A stretch of 64,000 bases of DNA from an uncultured Lachnospiraceae bacterium (GTDB taxonomy: Bacteria > Bacillota > Clostridia > Lachnospirales > Lachnospiraceae): positions 62,001 to 126,000 of the forward strand of contig CAJTPM010000011.1 of NCBI GenBank assembly GCA_910578085.1, given 5' to 3'. The translations under genes and the position numbers were made by a program. This document shows, one piece after another, positions 15,948-23,106 of the stretch. Position 1 is the stretch's first letter. Every line of letters begins with the position of its first letter. The notes below the pieces were generated by a model. It searched no databases. It worked only from the letters and a program-made list of their open reading frames with translations, and was not told the origin of the DNA.

Positions 15948-15981
15948 TTTTATTACCGTCCTTTCCTTAACTTCTGATTAC

Positions 15982-16010
15982 ATTATACACTATACAGTGT
16001 AACTTGTCAA
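15982..16010 (-). promoter_or_regulatory. Leftward sigma-A promoter with operator O1
   Basis: Read on the minus strand, TTGACA (16010-16005) and TATAAT (15987-15982) are separated by exactly 17 bases. The spacer holds a palindrome TACACT-ATAC-AGTGTA (15986-16001) that overlaps the -10 box, so a bound protein would block the polymerase. It drives the 15947 operon. Confidence 0.85.
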
Positions 16011-16058
16011 TACAAAATGTAAAATTATTTTGAAAAAGTGAAAGAAATAATTTCATTT

Positions 16059-16074
16059 TACATTATAAAGTGTA
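16059..16074. promoter_or_regulatory. Operator-like palindrome O5
   Basis: TACATT-ATAA-AGTGTA matches the operator found in the three phage promoters, with one arm base changed. It lies in the intergenic region between the two leftward operons, about 60 bases upstream of O1, and could allow cooperative binding or looping. Confidence 0.55.
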
Positions 16075-16079
16075 GGAAA

Positions 16080-16104
16080 GACAGGGCGGCACTTCCGCCC
16101 TGTC
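16080..16104 (-). terminator. Hairpin downstream of the leftward operon ending at 16107
   Basis: A 10-bp perfect stem GACAGGGCGG / CCGCCCTGTC with a 5-base loop lies 3 bases past the stop of the 16107-16559 gene. On the minus strand it is followed by TTTCC, a weak T-tract. It probably ends that operon before the next promoter. Confidence 0.65.
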
Positions 16105-16106
16105 CT

Positions 16107-16559
16107 TTATACTGTGATTCTCTCCGCAACGCTGATAAAATGGGATTTTACGCTTTTTGTAAGCTTGGTGCATTCGCTATCTTCGCCATAATTATAGATT
16201 TCATATTCGATTTGAGCATCCAAAGCTTCCGCCGCCTGTCTAAAATGTTCTGCAATATATGTCTGATTGATTCCGGCTTTTACTTCGACTGCAGCGTGTT
16301 CCTCATTCCAAGCATTGCCCTCAATCCGTTTCATATAATCGTTTGTGTAAATGGCGATAGGCCAAGAGCGGCTTGCGCCGGATGCCTTGCTTATTTTCCC
16401 GGTTTTTGAAATTTTGTGGAGGGAATGATAATTCCCACACCATCCGGCATCCCCGGCGGAGCGGCTTACAAAATACAATCCGTTATCATTTTTGAAATAT
16501 GCCCCCGTGATCTCCACCACATCCCCGGTTTTGATTTCGATTCCGTTTTTATCTATCAT
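16107..16559 (-). CDS. Unrecognised phage accessory protein (150 aa)
   Basis: A soluble 150-residue protein. The first 50 residues (MIDKNGIEIKTGDVVEITGAYFKNDNGLYFV) look like a small SH3- or KOW-type beta barrel, and the second half is helical (YIAEHFRQAAEALDAQIEYEIYN). It is second in a two-gene leftward operon, 48 bases after the ArdC-like gene, with a GC hairpin between them and a GGAAAGG binding site. The function is unknown; the neighbour suggests an accessory role in DNA protection or transfer, which is speculative. Confidence 0.7.
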   Translation of the reverse strand: MIDKNGIEIKTGDVVEITGAYFKNDNGLYFVSRSAGDAGWCGNYHSLHKISKTGKISKASGASRSWPIAIYTNDYMKRIEGNAWNEEHAAVEVKAGINQTYIAEHFRQAAEALDAQIEYEIYNYGEDSECTKLTKSVKSHFISVAERITV

Positions 16560-16574
16560 TTCTTTTTCCTTTCC

Positions 16575-16595
16575 GCCGGGGCTTTCTGCCCCGGC
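16575..16595 (-). repeat. Intergenic GC hairpin, copy 2
   Basis: An 8-bp stem GCCGGGGC / GCCCCGGC with a 5-base loop precedes the 16559 gene start. It shares its arms, outer CTATAT and inner CGGAAAGG context with the copy at 15591-15608, so the two form a repeated pre-gene element. Confidence 0.7.
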
Positions 16596-16607
16596 TATAT
16601 GCTTGAT

Positions 16608-16922
16608 TTATGCGGTTGCAATCTTTTCCACTTGCTCCGCCGTGAATAGAAAGGCTTTTGCTAAATAGTAGTGGCTATTATCGGCTTCGCCGTCTGCATC
16701 CGCATCCGCTTCAGCGTTTCCGGCCTTTTTGGTGGAGAATTTCCAAAGCCTAGTAACGATTTTGGCGTGTTCGCCTTTTTTCACGCTGTATCCGGCACTT
16801 TTCCATGTTGCGAATGTATGAACTGGAATCATGTGGCCGCTTTCCAGAATGGCTTCAACTTCCTCTTTTGTGTAAATCCCGTTTGCAATCGCTTCGCTGA
16901 TGATAATCTGTGAATTTGTCAT
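16608..16922 (-). CDS. Small protein with ArdC-like N-terminal motif (104 aa)
   Basis: The central stretch TFATWKSAGYSVKKGEHAKIVTRLWKF resembles the start of ArdC-like (anti-restriction, ssDNA-binding) domains, in which a Trp and a Val-Lys-Lys-Gly-Glu motif are conserved. The protein is much shorter than ArdC (about 300 residues) and lacks the metallopeptidase part, so only the N-terminal fold could be present. An Ala/Asp/Glu-rich linker follows (residues 70-80). It is first in its operon behind a perfect promoter with the phage operator. The ArdC relation is inference from a short motif. Confidence 0.65.
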   Translation of the reverse strand: MTNSQIIISEAIANGIYTKEEVEAILESGHMIPVHTFATWKSAGYSVKKGEHAKIVTRLWKFSTKKAGNAEADADADGEADNSHYYLAKAFLFTAEQVEKIATA

Positions 16923-16969
16923 TTTTATTTTTCTTCCTTTCTTGTTTTGTTCCCTTACCTTATGATTAC

Positions 16970-16998
16970 ATTATACACTATAGAGTGTAACTTGTCAA
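16970..16998 (-). promoter_or_regulatory. Leftward sigma-A promoter with operator O2
   Basis: On the minus strand TTGACA (16998-16993) and TATAAT (16975-16970) are 17 bases apart. The palindrome TACACT-ATAG-AGTGTA (16974-16989) fills the spacer and touches the -10 box. The design is the same as at 15982-16010, and it drives the ArdC-like gene. Confidence 0.85.
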
Positions 16999-17046
16999 GA
17001 GAAAATGTAAATAAAATTATAAAAATTTCAAAATCCTTTTACATAG

Positions 17047-17062
17047 GACATTATAAAGTGAA
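17047..17062. promoter_or_regulatory. Operator-like palindrome O4
   Basis: GACATT-ATAA-AGTGAA is a degenerate copy of the operator, 10 bases upstream of the -35 box of the rightward promoter. Together with O2 and O3 it makes a three-site array between divergent promoters, typical of a phage switch region. Confidence 0.5.
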
Positions 17063-17071
17063 AAATAACAC

Positions 17072-17101
17072 TTGACAAAATGACATTATAGAGTGTAGAA
17101 T
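17072..17101 (+). promoter_or_regulatory. Rightward promoter of the HTH gene with operator O3
   Basis: TTGACA (17072-17077) and TAGAAT (17096-17101) are 18 bases apart. Operator GACATT-ATAG-AGTGTA (17082-17097) fills the spacer and overlaps the -10 box. Because miaB begins one base after the HTH gene stop, this promoter is also the nearest visible promoter for miaB. Confidence 0.75.
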
Positions 17102-17130
17102 GTAATCACTACAGGAAAGGAGATGGAAAA

Positions 17131-17349
17131 ATGCAGATGACCACAACGGAAAAAATAAAGCTGATTCGTGATCGGGCCGGATTGAACCTTGGGGAATTGG
17201 CAGAAAGGGCGGAAACGACCCGGCAAAACCTCAATAACAAATTCGGGCGGAATAATTTTTGTGAAAATGAAATCCGTAAATTGGCGGATGTCATGGGCTA
17301 TGATGTGGAGATAACATTTATCAACCGGGAAACCGGGGAAAGGATTTAG
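17131..17349 (+). CDS. Phage HTH (XRE/Cro type) regulator
   Basis: A 72-residue single-domain DNA-binding protein. The helix-turn-helix lies at about residues 16-40 (LNLGELAERAETTRQNLNNKF), followed by helices ending in MGYDVEITFINRETG. It is the only regulator in the visible control region and is a candidate to bind the operators in its own and the leftward promoters (autoregulation). A longer CI-type repressor could be encoded outside the window. AAAGGAG precedes ATG 17131. Its stop codon TAG is at 17347-17349, immediately before the miaB ATG. Confidence 0.85.
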   Translation: MQMTTTEKIKLIRDRAGLNLGELAERAETTRQNLNNKFGRNNFCENEIRKLADVMGYDVEITFINRETGERI

Positions 17350-17520
17350 ATGAACGAAATAGATTTAGATAAAATCGACTTGACCGAGCCGCCCCCGGAG
17401 CATGAGCCGGAAAGACAATATTATTTCATGGCGAAATGCCGGGAATATGTCCGGGCGGAATCCAAGCGTTTAGGGCGGCCGCTTTTCTGTGCTACAATAA
17501 CATTTGGGTGTCAGATGAAC
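17350..17520 (+). other. Probable prophage/host junction (attR region) in miaB
   Basis: Phage-type composition runs through the HTH gene into miaB and changes to host-type somewhere near 17490-17520, just upstream of or at the first conserved Cys codon. A crossover in the conserved TTTGGGTGTCAGATGAA stretch (about 17505) would rebuild an intact gene. The exact core cannot be set without the other end of the prophage. Confidence 0.4.
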
Positions 17521-18792
17521 GCGAGAGATTCAGAGAAGCTGGCCGGCATTTTGAAGCAGACAGGTTTTCAGGAAACGGATATCGAGGAGGCCGATTTTGT
17601 TATTTACAATACCTGTACGGTACGTGACAATGCAAACAAGCGGGTTTTTGGCAGACTGGGGGTATTAAATGGGTATAAAAAGAAAAATCCGCATATGAAA
17701 GTGGCTCTTTGCGGTTGTATGATGCAGGAGGATCTGGTTATTCAGAAACTGTTAAAGAGCTATTCATTTGTGGATCTGATTTTCGGCACTCATAATCTGT
17801 ATAAATTTGCGGAGCTGTTGTATCGCTGTTATACGGAAAAAGGCACAGTCATAGATATCTGGCAGGACACTGACAGGATCGTGGAGGCTTTGCCTGTGGA
17901 GAGGAAATATCCTTTTAAATCCGGGGTAAACATTATGTTCGGCTGTAATAATTTCTGCAGCTACTGCATTGTTCCCTATGTGCGTGGCAGGGAACGTTCC
18001 AGGGCACCGGAGGAGATTCTTCAGGAAGTGAAAAATCTTGCAAAGGACGGTGTCAGAGAGATCATGCTGCTGGGACAGAATGTCAACTCCTACGGAAAGC
18101 AGCAGGGGGGGAAGGGTATGACTTTTCCTGAACTGCTCAGGGAAGTGGTTAAAGTGGAGGGGATCGACAGGGTCCGCTTTATGACATCCCATCCGAAGGA
18201 TCTTTCCGACGAGCTGATACAGGTGATGAAAGACTCAGAAAAGATCTGTCGCCATCTCCATCTGCCGCTGCAATCGGGATCTACAGGGATTCTGGAAAAG
18301 ATGAATCGTCGTTACACAAAAGAAGCTTACATCGCGCTGGCAGAAAAGATCAGGAAGGAAATACCGGATATTTCTCTGACAACCGATATTATTGTGGGAT
18401 TTCCGGGAGAGACTGAGCAGGATGCGGAAGAGACCATAGATGTGATAAAAAGGGTGCAGTTTGACAACGCTTTTACTTTTGTCTATTCCAAACGGACAGG
18501 CACTCCGGCGGCGGCCATGGAGCAGGTGCCTGATGAAGTGGTAAGGAAGAATTTTGACAGAATACTGGCCTGTGTCCAGGAGACGGCGAGAAATCGAGTA
18601 AAGCGTTTTGAGGGAAGGACGCTGCCTGTTCTGGTAGAAGAGATCAACGAACAGGACAGTTCACTTGTGACAGGACGGCTTTCCAATAATACGGTAGTGC
18701 ATTTTCCGGGGGATGCCTCCCTGATCGGTGAGATCGTGGACGTAAAACTGAAAAGGTGCGAGGGATTTTACTATATCGGAGAAAAAGTCTGA
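17350..18792 (+). CDS. miaB: tRNA-2-methylthio-N6-dimethylallyladenosine synthase
   Basis: MiaB adds the methylthio group to i6A37 of tRNAs after MiaA. The 480-residue product is full length. Its N-terminal UPF0004 domain has Cys54, Cys89 and Cys123 for one iron-sulfur cluster, the radical-SAM motif CNNFCSYC has Cys199, Cys203 and Cys206, and a TRAM domain ends the protein. The ATG directly abuts the stop of the phage HTH gene, with AAAGGA six bases before it inside that gene. The first 45-50 codons have the phage-like composition (runs of CCCCCGG, CCGGGCGGAA), and the segment GRPLFCATITFGCQ looks locally scrambled against the usual GRPLTFCxTTFGCQ. This is probably a phage-supplied N-terminus. 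Confidence 0.93.
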   Translation: MNEIDLDKIDLTEPPPEHEPERQYYFMAKCREYVRAESKRLGRPLFCATITFGCQMNARDSEKLAGILKQTGFQETDIEEADFVIYNTCTVRDNANKRVFGRLGVLNGYKKKNPHMKVALCGCMMQEDLVIQKLLKSYSFVDLIFGTHNLYKFAELLYRCYTEKGTVIDIWQDTDRIVEALPVERKYPFKSGVNIMFGCNNFCSYCIVPYVRGRERSRAPEEILQEVKNLAKDGVREIMLLGQNVNSYGKQQGGKGMTFPELLREVVKVEGIDRVRFMTSHPKDLSDELIQVMKDSEKICRHLHLPLQSGSTGILEKMNRRYTKEAYIALAEKIRKEIPDISLTTDIIVGFPGETEQDAEETIDVIKRVQFDNAFTFVYSKRTGTPAAAMEQVPDEVVRKNFDRILACVQETARNRVKRFEGRTLPVLVEEINEQDSSLVTGRLSNNTVVHFPGDASLIGEIVDVKLKRCEGFYYIGEKV

Positions 18793-18808
18793 ATATGGGA
18801 TATTTAAT

Positions 18809-18825
18809 TTGACTAAATAGGTCAA
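18809..18825. promoter_or_regulatory. Palindrome TTGAC-N7-GTCAA before mutS
   Basis: A 5-bp inverted repeat with a 7-base centre lies between miaB and mutS, about 40 bases before the mutS start. It could be a regulator site; short palindromes of this size also occur by chance. Confidence 0.3.
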
Positions 18826-18865
18826 TTACACATATCGGCATATCAGTTGATTTGTGGGAGGAAAA

Positions 18866-21550
18866 ATGGCTGAAAATGCTAAGGAACTGACAGAGAAAGA
18901 GCTATCGGAACTGACGCCGATGATGCAGCACTATCTGCAGACAAAAGATCAGTACCCAGGCTGTATTCTTTTTTACAGGCTTGGGGATTTTTATGAGATG
19001 TTTTTTGAAGATGCGCTGACCGTATCGCGGGAGCTGGAGATCACGCTGACCGGGAAAAGCTGTGGTCTGGAGGAGCGGGCGCCCATGTGTGGCGTCCCCT
19101 ACCATGCGGTGGATACTTACCTGAACAGGCTTATTGAAAAAGGATACAAAGTGGCCATCTGTGAGCAGGTGGAGGATCCGAAGCTGGCGAAGGGTATGGT
19201 GAAGCGGGAAGTGACGCGGGTCGTCACGCCGGGAACCAACCTGAATGTCCAGGCCCTGGAGGAATCGCGCAACAATTTTCTGATGAGTATTGCCTATTTT
19301 CCGGGAAAAATCGGCCTCTCTGTCGCCGATATTTCCACAGGGGATTATTATCTGACGGAGCTGGAGGACAGCGCTAAACTGTTCGACGAGATCAACAAGT
19401 ACGGGCCGGCGGAGATCATCTGCAACGATGCATTTCTGATTTCAGGTATGGATATTGAGGATATGCGGCATCGTCTGCGCATTGCGGTAAATGCGCTGGA
19501 ATCCCACTACTTTGATGAGGACGCCGCTAAAAAACTGTTAAAAAAGCATTTTAAAGTAGTTGCTCTGACAGGGCTTGGCATCGAGGATTTTCCCCTTGGA
19601 GTTCTGGCTGCGGGAGCGCTTCTGCGTTATCTGTATGAGACCCAGAAGTCTTCCATGAGCAACATCACTCACATATATCCTTATCTGGCCAATACATATA
19701 TGCTGCTTGACTCTGCCACAAGAAGAAACCTGGAACTGACGGAGACGCTGCGGGAAAAACAGAAGAGAGGATCCCTGTTGTGGGTGCTTGATAAGACAAA
19801 AACTGCCATGGGGGCGAGGACTCTGCGCAGCTATATCGAACAGCCGTTAATAGATAAGCGGCAGATCGAAGAGCGGTTAGATGCAGTGGAGGAGCTGACA
19901 AGGGACGCCATCAGCAGAGATGAGATCAGGGAGTATCTGAATCCAGTCTACGATCTGGAAAGACTTCTCGGTAAGATCAGCTATCAGTCGGCAAACCCAA
20001 GGGATCTGATCGCCTTTCGAAATTCGTTAGCCATGATGAAACCCATCAAGGCAGTTCTCAGCGCCTTCGATAAAAGTCTTTTATCTCAGATCCGGGTGGA
20101 TATCGATCCGTTTGAGGATCTGTATGAACTGATCCAGGCAGCGATCGAGGAGGATCCGCCGGTACTGGTGCGGGAAGGAGGTATCATTAAAGACGGATTC
20201 GATGATACCATAGATTCTCTGCGGAAGGCAAAGACGGAGGGGAAAAACTGGCTGGCAGCATTGGAGGAAGAGGACAGGAACCGTACGGGTATTAAAAATC
20301 TGCGGATCAAATATAATAAAGTGTTTGGTTACTACTTTGAGGTGACAAATTCCTTTAAAAACATGGTGCCGAAGGACTATATACGCAAACAGACTCTCGC
20401 CAATGCGGAGCGGTATACGACGCCGCGGTTAAAAGAACTGGAAGATACGATTCTGAACGCGGAAGATAAGTTGTCCACATTGGAATACGATCTCTTCTGT
20501 AAGATACGGGATACCATAGGAGCTGAGATCGAGCGGATCCAGAAAACAGCGAAAGCTATCGCCAGACTGGATGTCTTTGCTTCCCTTTCTCTGGTGGCGG
20601 AGCGATACCATTATGTGCGGCCTGAAATCAACGAAAAAGGACTGATCCATATTAAGGAAGGACGGCATCCCGTTGTGGAACAGGTGATGGGAAATGACAT
20701 GTTTGTCACAAATGACACTTATCTGGACAATAATTCCCATTTGATCGCCGTGATCACCGGCCCCAATATGGCCGGAAAATCTACTTATATGCGGCAGACG
20801 GCCCTAATCGTGCTGCTGGCTCAGCTGGGCAGCTTTGTGCCGGCGAAATCCGCAAAGATCGGACTGGTGGACCGGATCTTCACAAGAGTGGGGGCTTCTG
20901 ACGATCTGGCCAGCGGGCAGAGTACCTTTATGGTGGAGATGAACGAAGTCGCAAATATTCTGCGCAACGCCACAAAGAACAGTCTGCTGATTCTGGATGA
21001 GATCGGCAGGGGCACTTCCACGTTCGATGGTCTTTCCATCGCCTGGGCGGTGATTGAGCATATCAGCAACCGTAAGCTTCTTGGGGCAAAGACGCTGTTT
21101 GCCACCCACTATCACGAGCTGACAGAGCTGGAGGGAAAGATTGGCAATGTCAACAATTACTGCATAGCAGTGAAAGAAAAGGGAGACGATATTGTTTTCC
21201 TGCGAAAGATTATCAAGGGCGGAGCGGATAAGAGCTACGGTATTCAGGTGGCGAAGCTGGCGGGAGTGCCGGATATGGTGATCGATCGTGCGAAAGAGAT
21301 CGTGGCACAGCTCAGCGAAAATGACATCACCGAGAAAGTACAGAATATTGCCGTGGAGGCAAAGACAGGCGACAAAAAGGTGCAGACATACGACGAGGTG
21401 GATCTGCAGCAGATATCACTATTTGACACGGTTACGGACGAAGACGTGCTGAAGGAACTGCTGGAAGTGGATGTGATGAATATGACGCCGGTGGATGCGA
21501 TGAATACATTGTACCGGCTGCAGAGCAGATTGAAAAACCGGTGGGGATAG
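18866..21550 (+). CDS. mutS: DNA mismatch repair protein MutS
   Basis: The 894-residue protein recognises mismatches and recruits MutL. The mismatch-contact motif Phe42-Tyr43-Glu44 (GDFYEMF) is at the N-terminus. The Walker A motif GPNMAGKST, the Walker B region (LLILDEIGRGTST) and the ATPase signature are near the C-terminus. Length is normal for MutS1. The start was set at ATG 18866 because GGGAGG lies just before it; the GTG at 18854 would overlap that site. It is 73 bases after miaB on the same strand, so read-through from the phage-controlled promoter is possible. Confidence 0.98.
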   Translation: MAENAKELTEKELSELTPMMQHYLQTKDQYPGCILFYRLGDFYEMFFEDALTVSRELEITLTGKSCGLEERAPMCGVPYHAVDTYLNRLIEKGYKVAICEQVEDPKLAKGMVKREVTRVVTPGTNLNVQALEESRNNFLMSIAYFPGKIGLSVADISTGDYYLTELEDSAKLFDEINKYGPAEIICNDAFLISGMDIEDMRHRLRIAVNALESHYFDEDAAKKLLKKHFKVVALTGLGIEDFPLGVLAAGALLRYLYETQKSSMSNITHIYPYLANTYMLLDSATRRNLELTETLREKQKRGSLLWVLDKTKTAMGARTLRSYIEQPLIDKRQIEERLDAVEELTRDAISRDEIREYLNPVYDLERLLGKISYQSANPRDLIAFRNSLAMMKPIKAVLSAFDKSLLSQIRVDIDPFEDLYELIQAAIEEDPPVLVREGGIIKDGFDDTIDSLRKAKTEGKNWLAALEEEDRNRTGIKNLRIKYNKVFGYYFEVTNSFKNMVPKDYIRKQTLANAERYTTPRLKELEDTILNAEDKLSTLEYDLFCKIRDTIGAEIERIQKTAKAIARLDVFASLSLVAERYHYVRPEINEKGLIHIKEGRHPVVEQVMGNDMFVTNDTYLDNNSHLIAVITGPNMAGKSTYMRQTALIVLLAQLGSFVPAKSAKIGLVDRIFTRVGASDDLASGQSTFMVEMNEVANILRNATKNSLLILDEIGRGTSTFDGLSIAWAVIEHISNRKLLGAKTLFATHYHELTELEGKIGNVNNYCIAVKEKGDDIVFLRKIIKGGADKSYGIQVAKLAGVPDMVIDRAKEIVAQLSENDITEKVQNIAVEAKTGDKKVQTYDEVDLQQISLFDTVTDEDVLKELLEVDVMNMTPVDAMNTLYRLQSRLKNRWG

Positions 21551-21706
21551 AAAGCGGCGCATCATGGTAAATCCCATATACCGGGTGGAACATAAAATTT
21601 GAAGTATCAAAAGGCAGGCATAACATACAGAAGTATACCGGCTTACCATTCGAATATTGAGAAAAAATTCAGTAAATAACAGAACAAAATTCAGGAGGGA
21701 ATCAGT

Positions 21707-23083
21707 ATGAGTTATGATTACGACGTTATGATAATAGGAGCAGGACCGGGAGGTATTTTCTCGGCTTACGAACTGTTGCAGAAAAAGCCGGAGTGGAAGA
21801 TCGTGGTGCTGGAGGCGGGAAATTCTCTGGATAAGCGGAAATGCCCTATTGACGGTGATAAAGTAAAGAGCTGTATCGGCTGTAAAACTTGTGCGATCAT
21901 GAATGGTTTCGGCGGTGCGGGGGCTTTCTCCGACGGAAAATATAATATCACGAACGAATTCGGCGGAACGCTCCACGAGTATATCGGAAAGCAGAAAGCG
22001 ACGGAGCTGATGGAGTATGTGGACGGCATCAATGTCAAATATGGTGGTCACAAGACAAAGTTATATTCCACCACAAACACACAGTTCAAGAGACTCTGCC
22101 TGCAGAATAACCTTCATCTGCTGGATGCCTCAGTGCGCCATTTGGGCACGGACATCAATTTCGAGGTGCTGGAAAATCTGTTTGGTGAACTGAAAGACAG
22201 GGTGGAATTTCATTTCATGACGCCGGTGCGCAGTATCAAACTGCTGGAAGGCGGCTATGAGGCAGTGACGGACGAAGCCTGTTATACCGCTGAAAAATGC
22301 ATTATCTCCGTGGGCAGAAGCGGCAGCAAGTGGATGGAGAAAGTCTGCGGCGACTTGAAGATCCCCACCCTGTCCAACCGTGTGGATATCGGCGTGAGGG
22401 TGGAACTTCCGGCGGAAATTTTTGCTCCCATCACGGACGAGCTGTATGAGAGCAAGATCGTCTATAAGACGGAAAAATATCAGGATAAGGTGCGCACTTT
22501 CTGCATGAATCCGAAGGGGGCCGTGGTCAATGAAAATACGAATGGCATCGTTACGGTGAATGGGCACAGCTATGAGGATCCGGCGCTGCAGACGGAAAAC
22601 ACCAACTTTGCGCTGTTAGTGTCCAAACATTTTACGGAGCCTTTTAAGGACAGCAACGGCTATGGCGAAAGTATTGCCAGGCTCTCCAATATGCTGGGAG
22701 GCGGCGTGATCATGCAGCGTTTTGGAGATCTGATCCGTGGCCAGAGAAGTACGGAAAAACGTCTGTCGAAATCTTTCCTGACACCTACTCTCGCGGCGAT
22801 ACCCGGGGATCTGAGCCTGGTGATGCCCAAAAGAATTCTGGACGGTATCATCGAGATGATCTATGCCCTAGATAAGATCGCGCCGGGGACGGCGAATGAC
22901 GATACGCTGCTGTACGGTGTGGAAGTGAAATTTTATAATATGGAAGTGGAACTGGACAAAAATCTGGAGACGCTGCACAGGGGGCTGTTTGTTATCGGCG
23001 ACGGCAGCGGCGTCACTCACTCGCTGTCCCACGCTTCCGCCAGCGGCGTCTATGTGGCGAGGTATCTGGCAGAGCATGCGTGA
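21707..23083 (+). CDS. FAD-dependent dehydrogenase, uncharacterised (COG2509-like)
   Basis: This 458-residue flavoprotein has a Rossmann FAD-binding motif GAGPGG at residues 11-16 and a C-terminal FAD contact (GDGSGVTHSLSHASASG). A Cys cluster CIGCKTC follows the first domain, and then a Gly-rich FGGAGAFSDGK loop. It matches uncharacterised FAD-dependent dehydrogenases common in clostridia; the substrate is unknown. It lies between mutS and mutL. Its end (TGA 23081-23083) is 23 bases before the mutL ATG, so the two are likely cotranscribed. CAGGAGGG precedes its ATG. Confidence 0.88.
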   Translation: MSYDYDVMIIGAGPGGIFSAYELLQKKPEWKIVVLEAGNSLDKRKCPIDGDKVKSCIGCKTCAIMNGFGGAGAFSDGKYNITNEFGGTLHEYIGKQKATELMEYVDGINVKYGGHKTKLYSTTNTQFKRLCLQNNLHLLDASVRHLGTDINFEVLENLFGELKDRVEFHFMTPVRSIKLLEGGYEAVTDEACYTAEKCIISVGRSGSKWMEKVCGDLKIPTLSNRVDIGVRVELPAEIFAPITDELYESKIVYKTEKYQDKVRTFCMNPKGAVVNENTNGIVTVNGHSYEDPALQTENTNFALLVSKHFTEPFKDSNGYGESIARLSNMLGGGVIMQRFGDLIRGQRSTEKRLSKSFLTPTLAAIPGDLSLVMPKRILDGIIEMIYALDKIAPGTANDDTLLYGVEVKFYNMEVELDKNLETLHRGLFVIGDGSGVTHSLSHASASGVYVARYLAEHA

Positions 23084-23106
23084 GAGAAATTATCGGAAGG
23101 AGAAGT

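Noticed and set aside
17350-18792. miaB as a pseudogene broken by the prophage
   Set aside because: The frame is intact and all six cluster-binding Cys residues are present, so the gene should be functional with its altered N-terminus.
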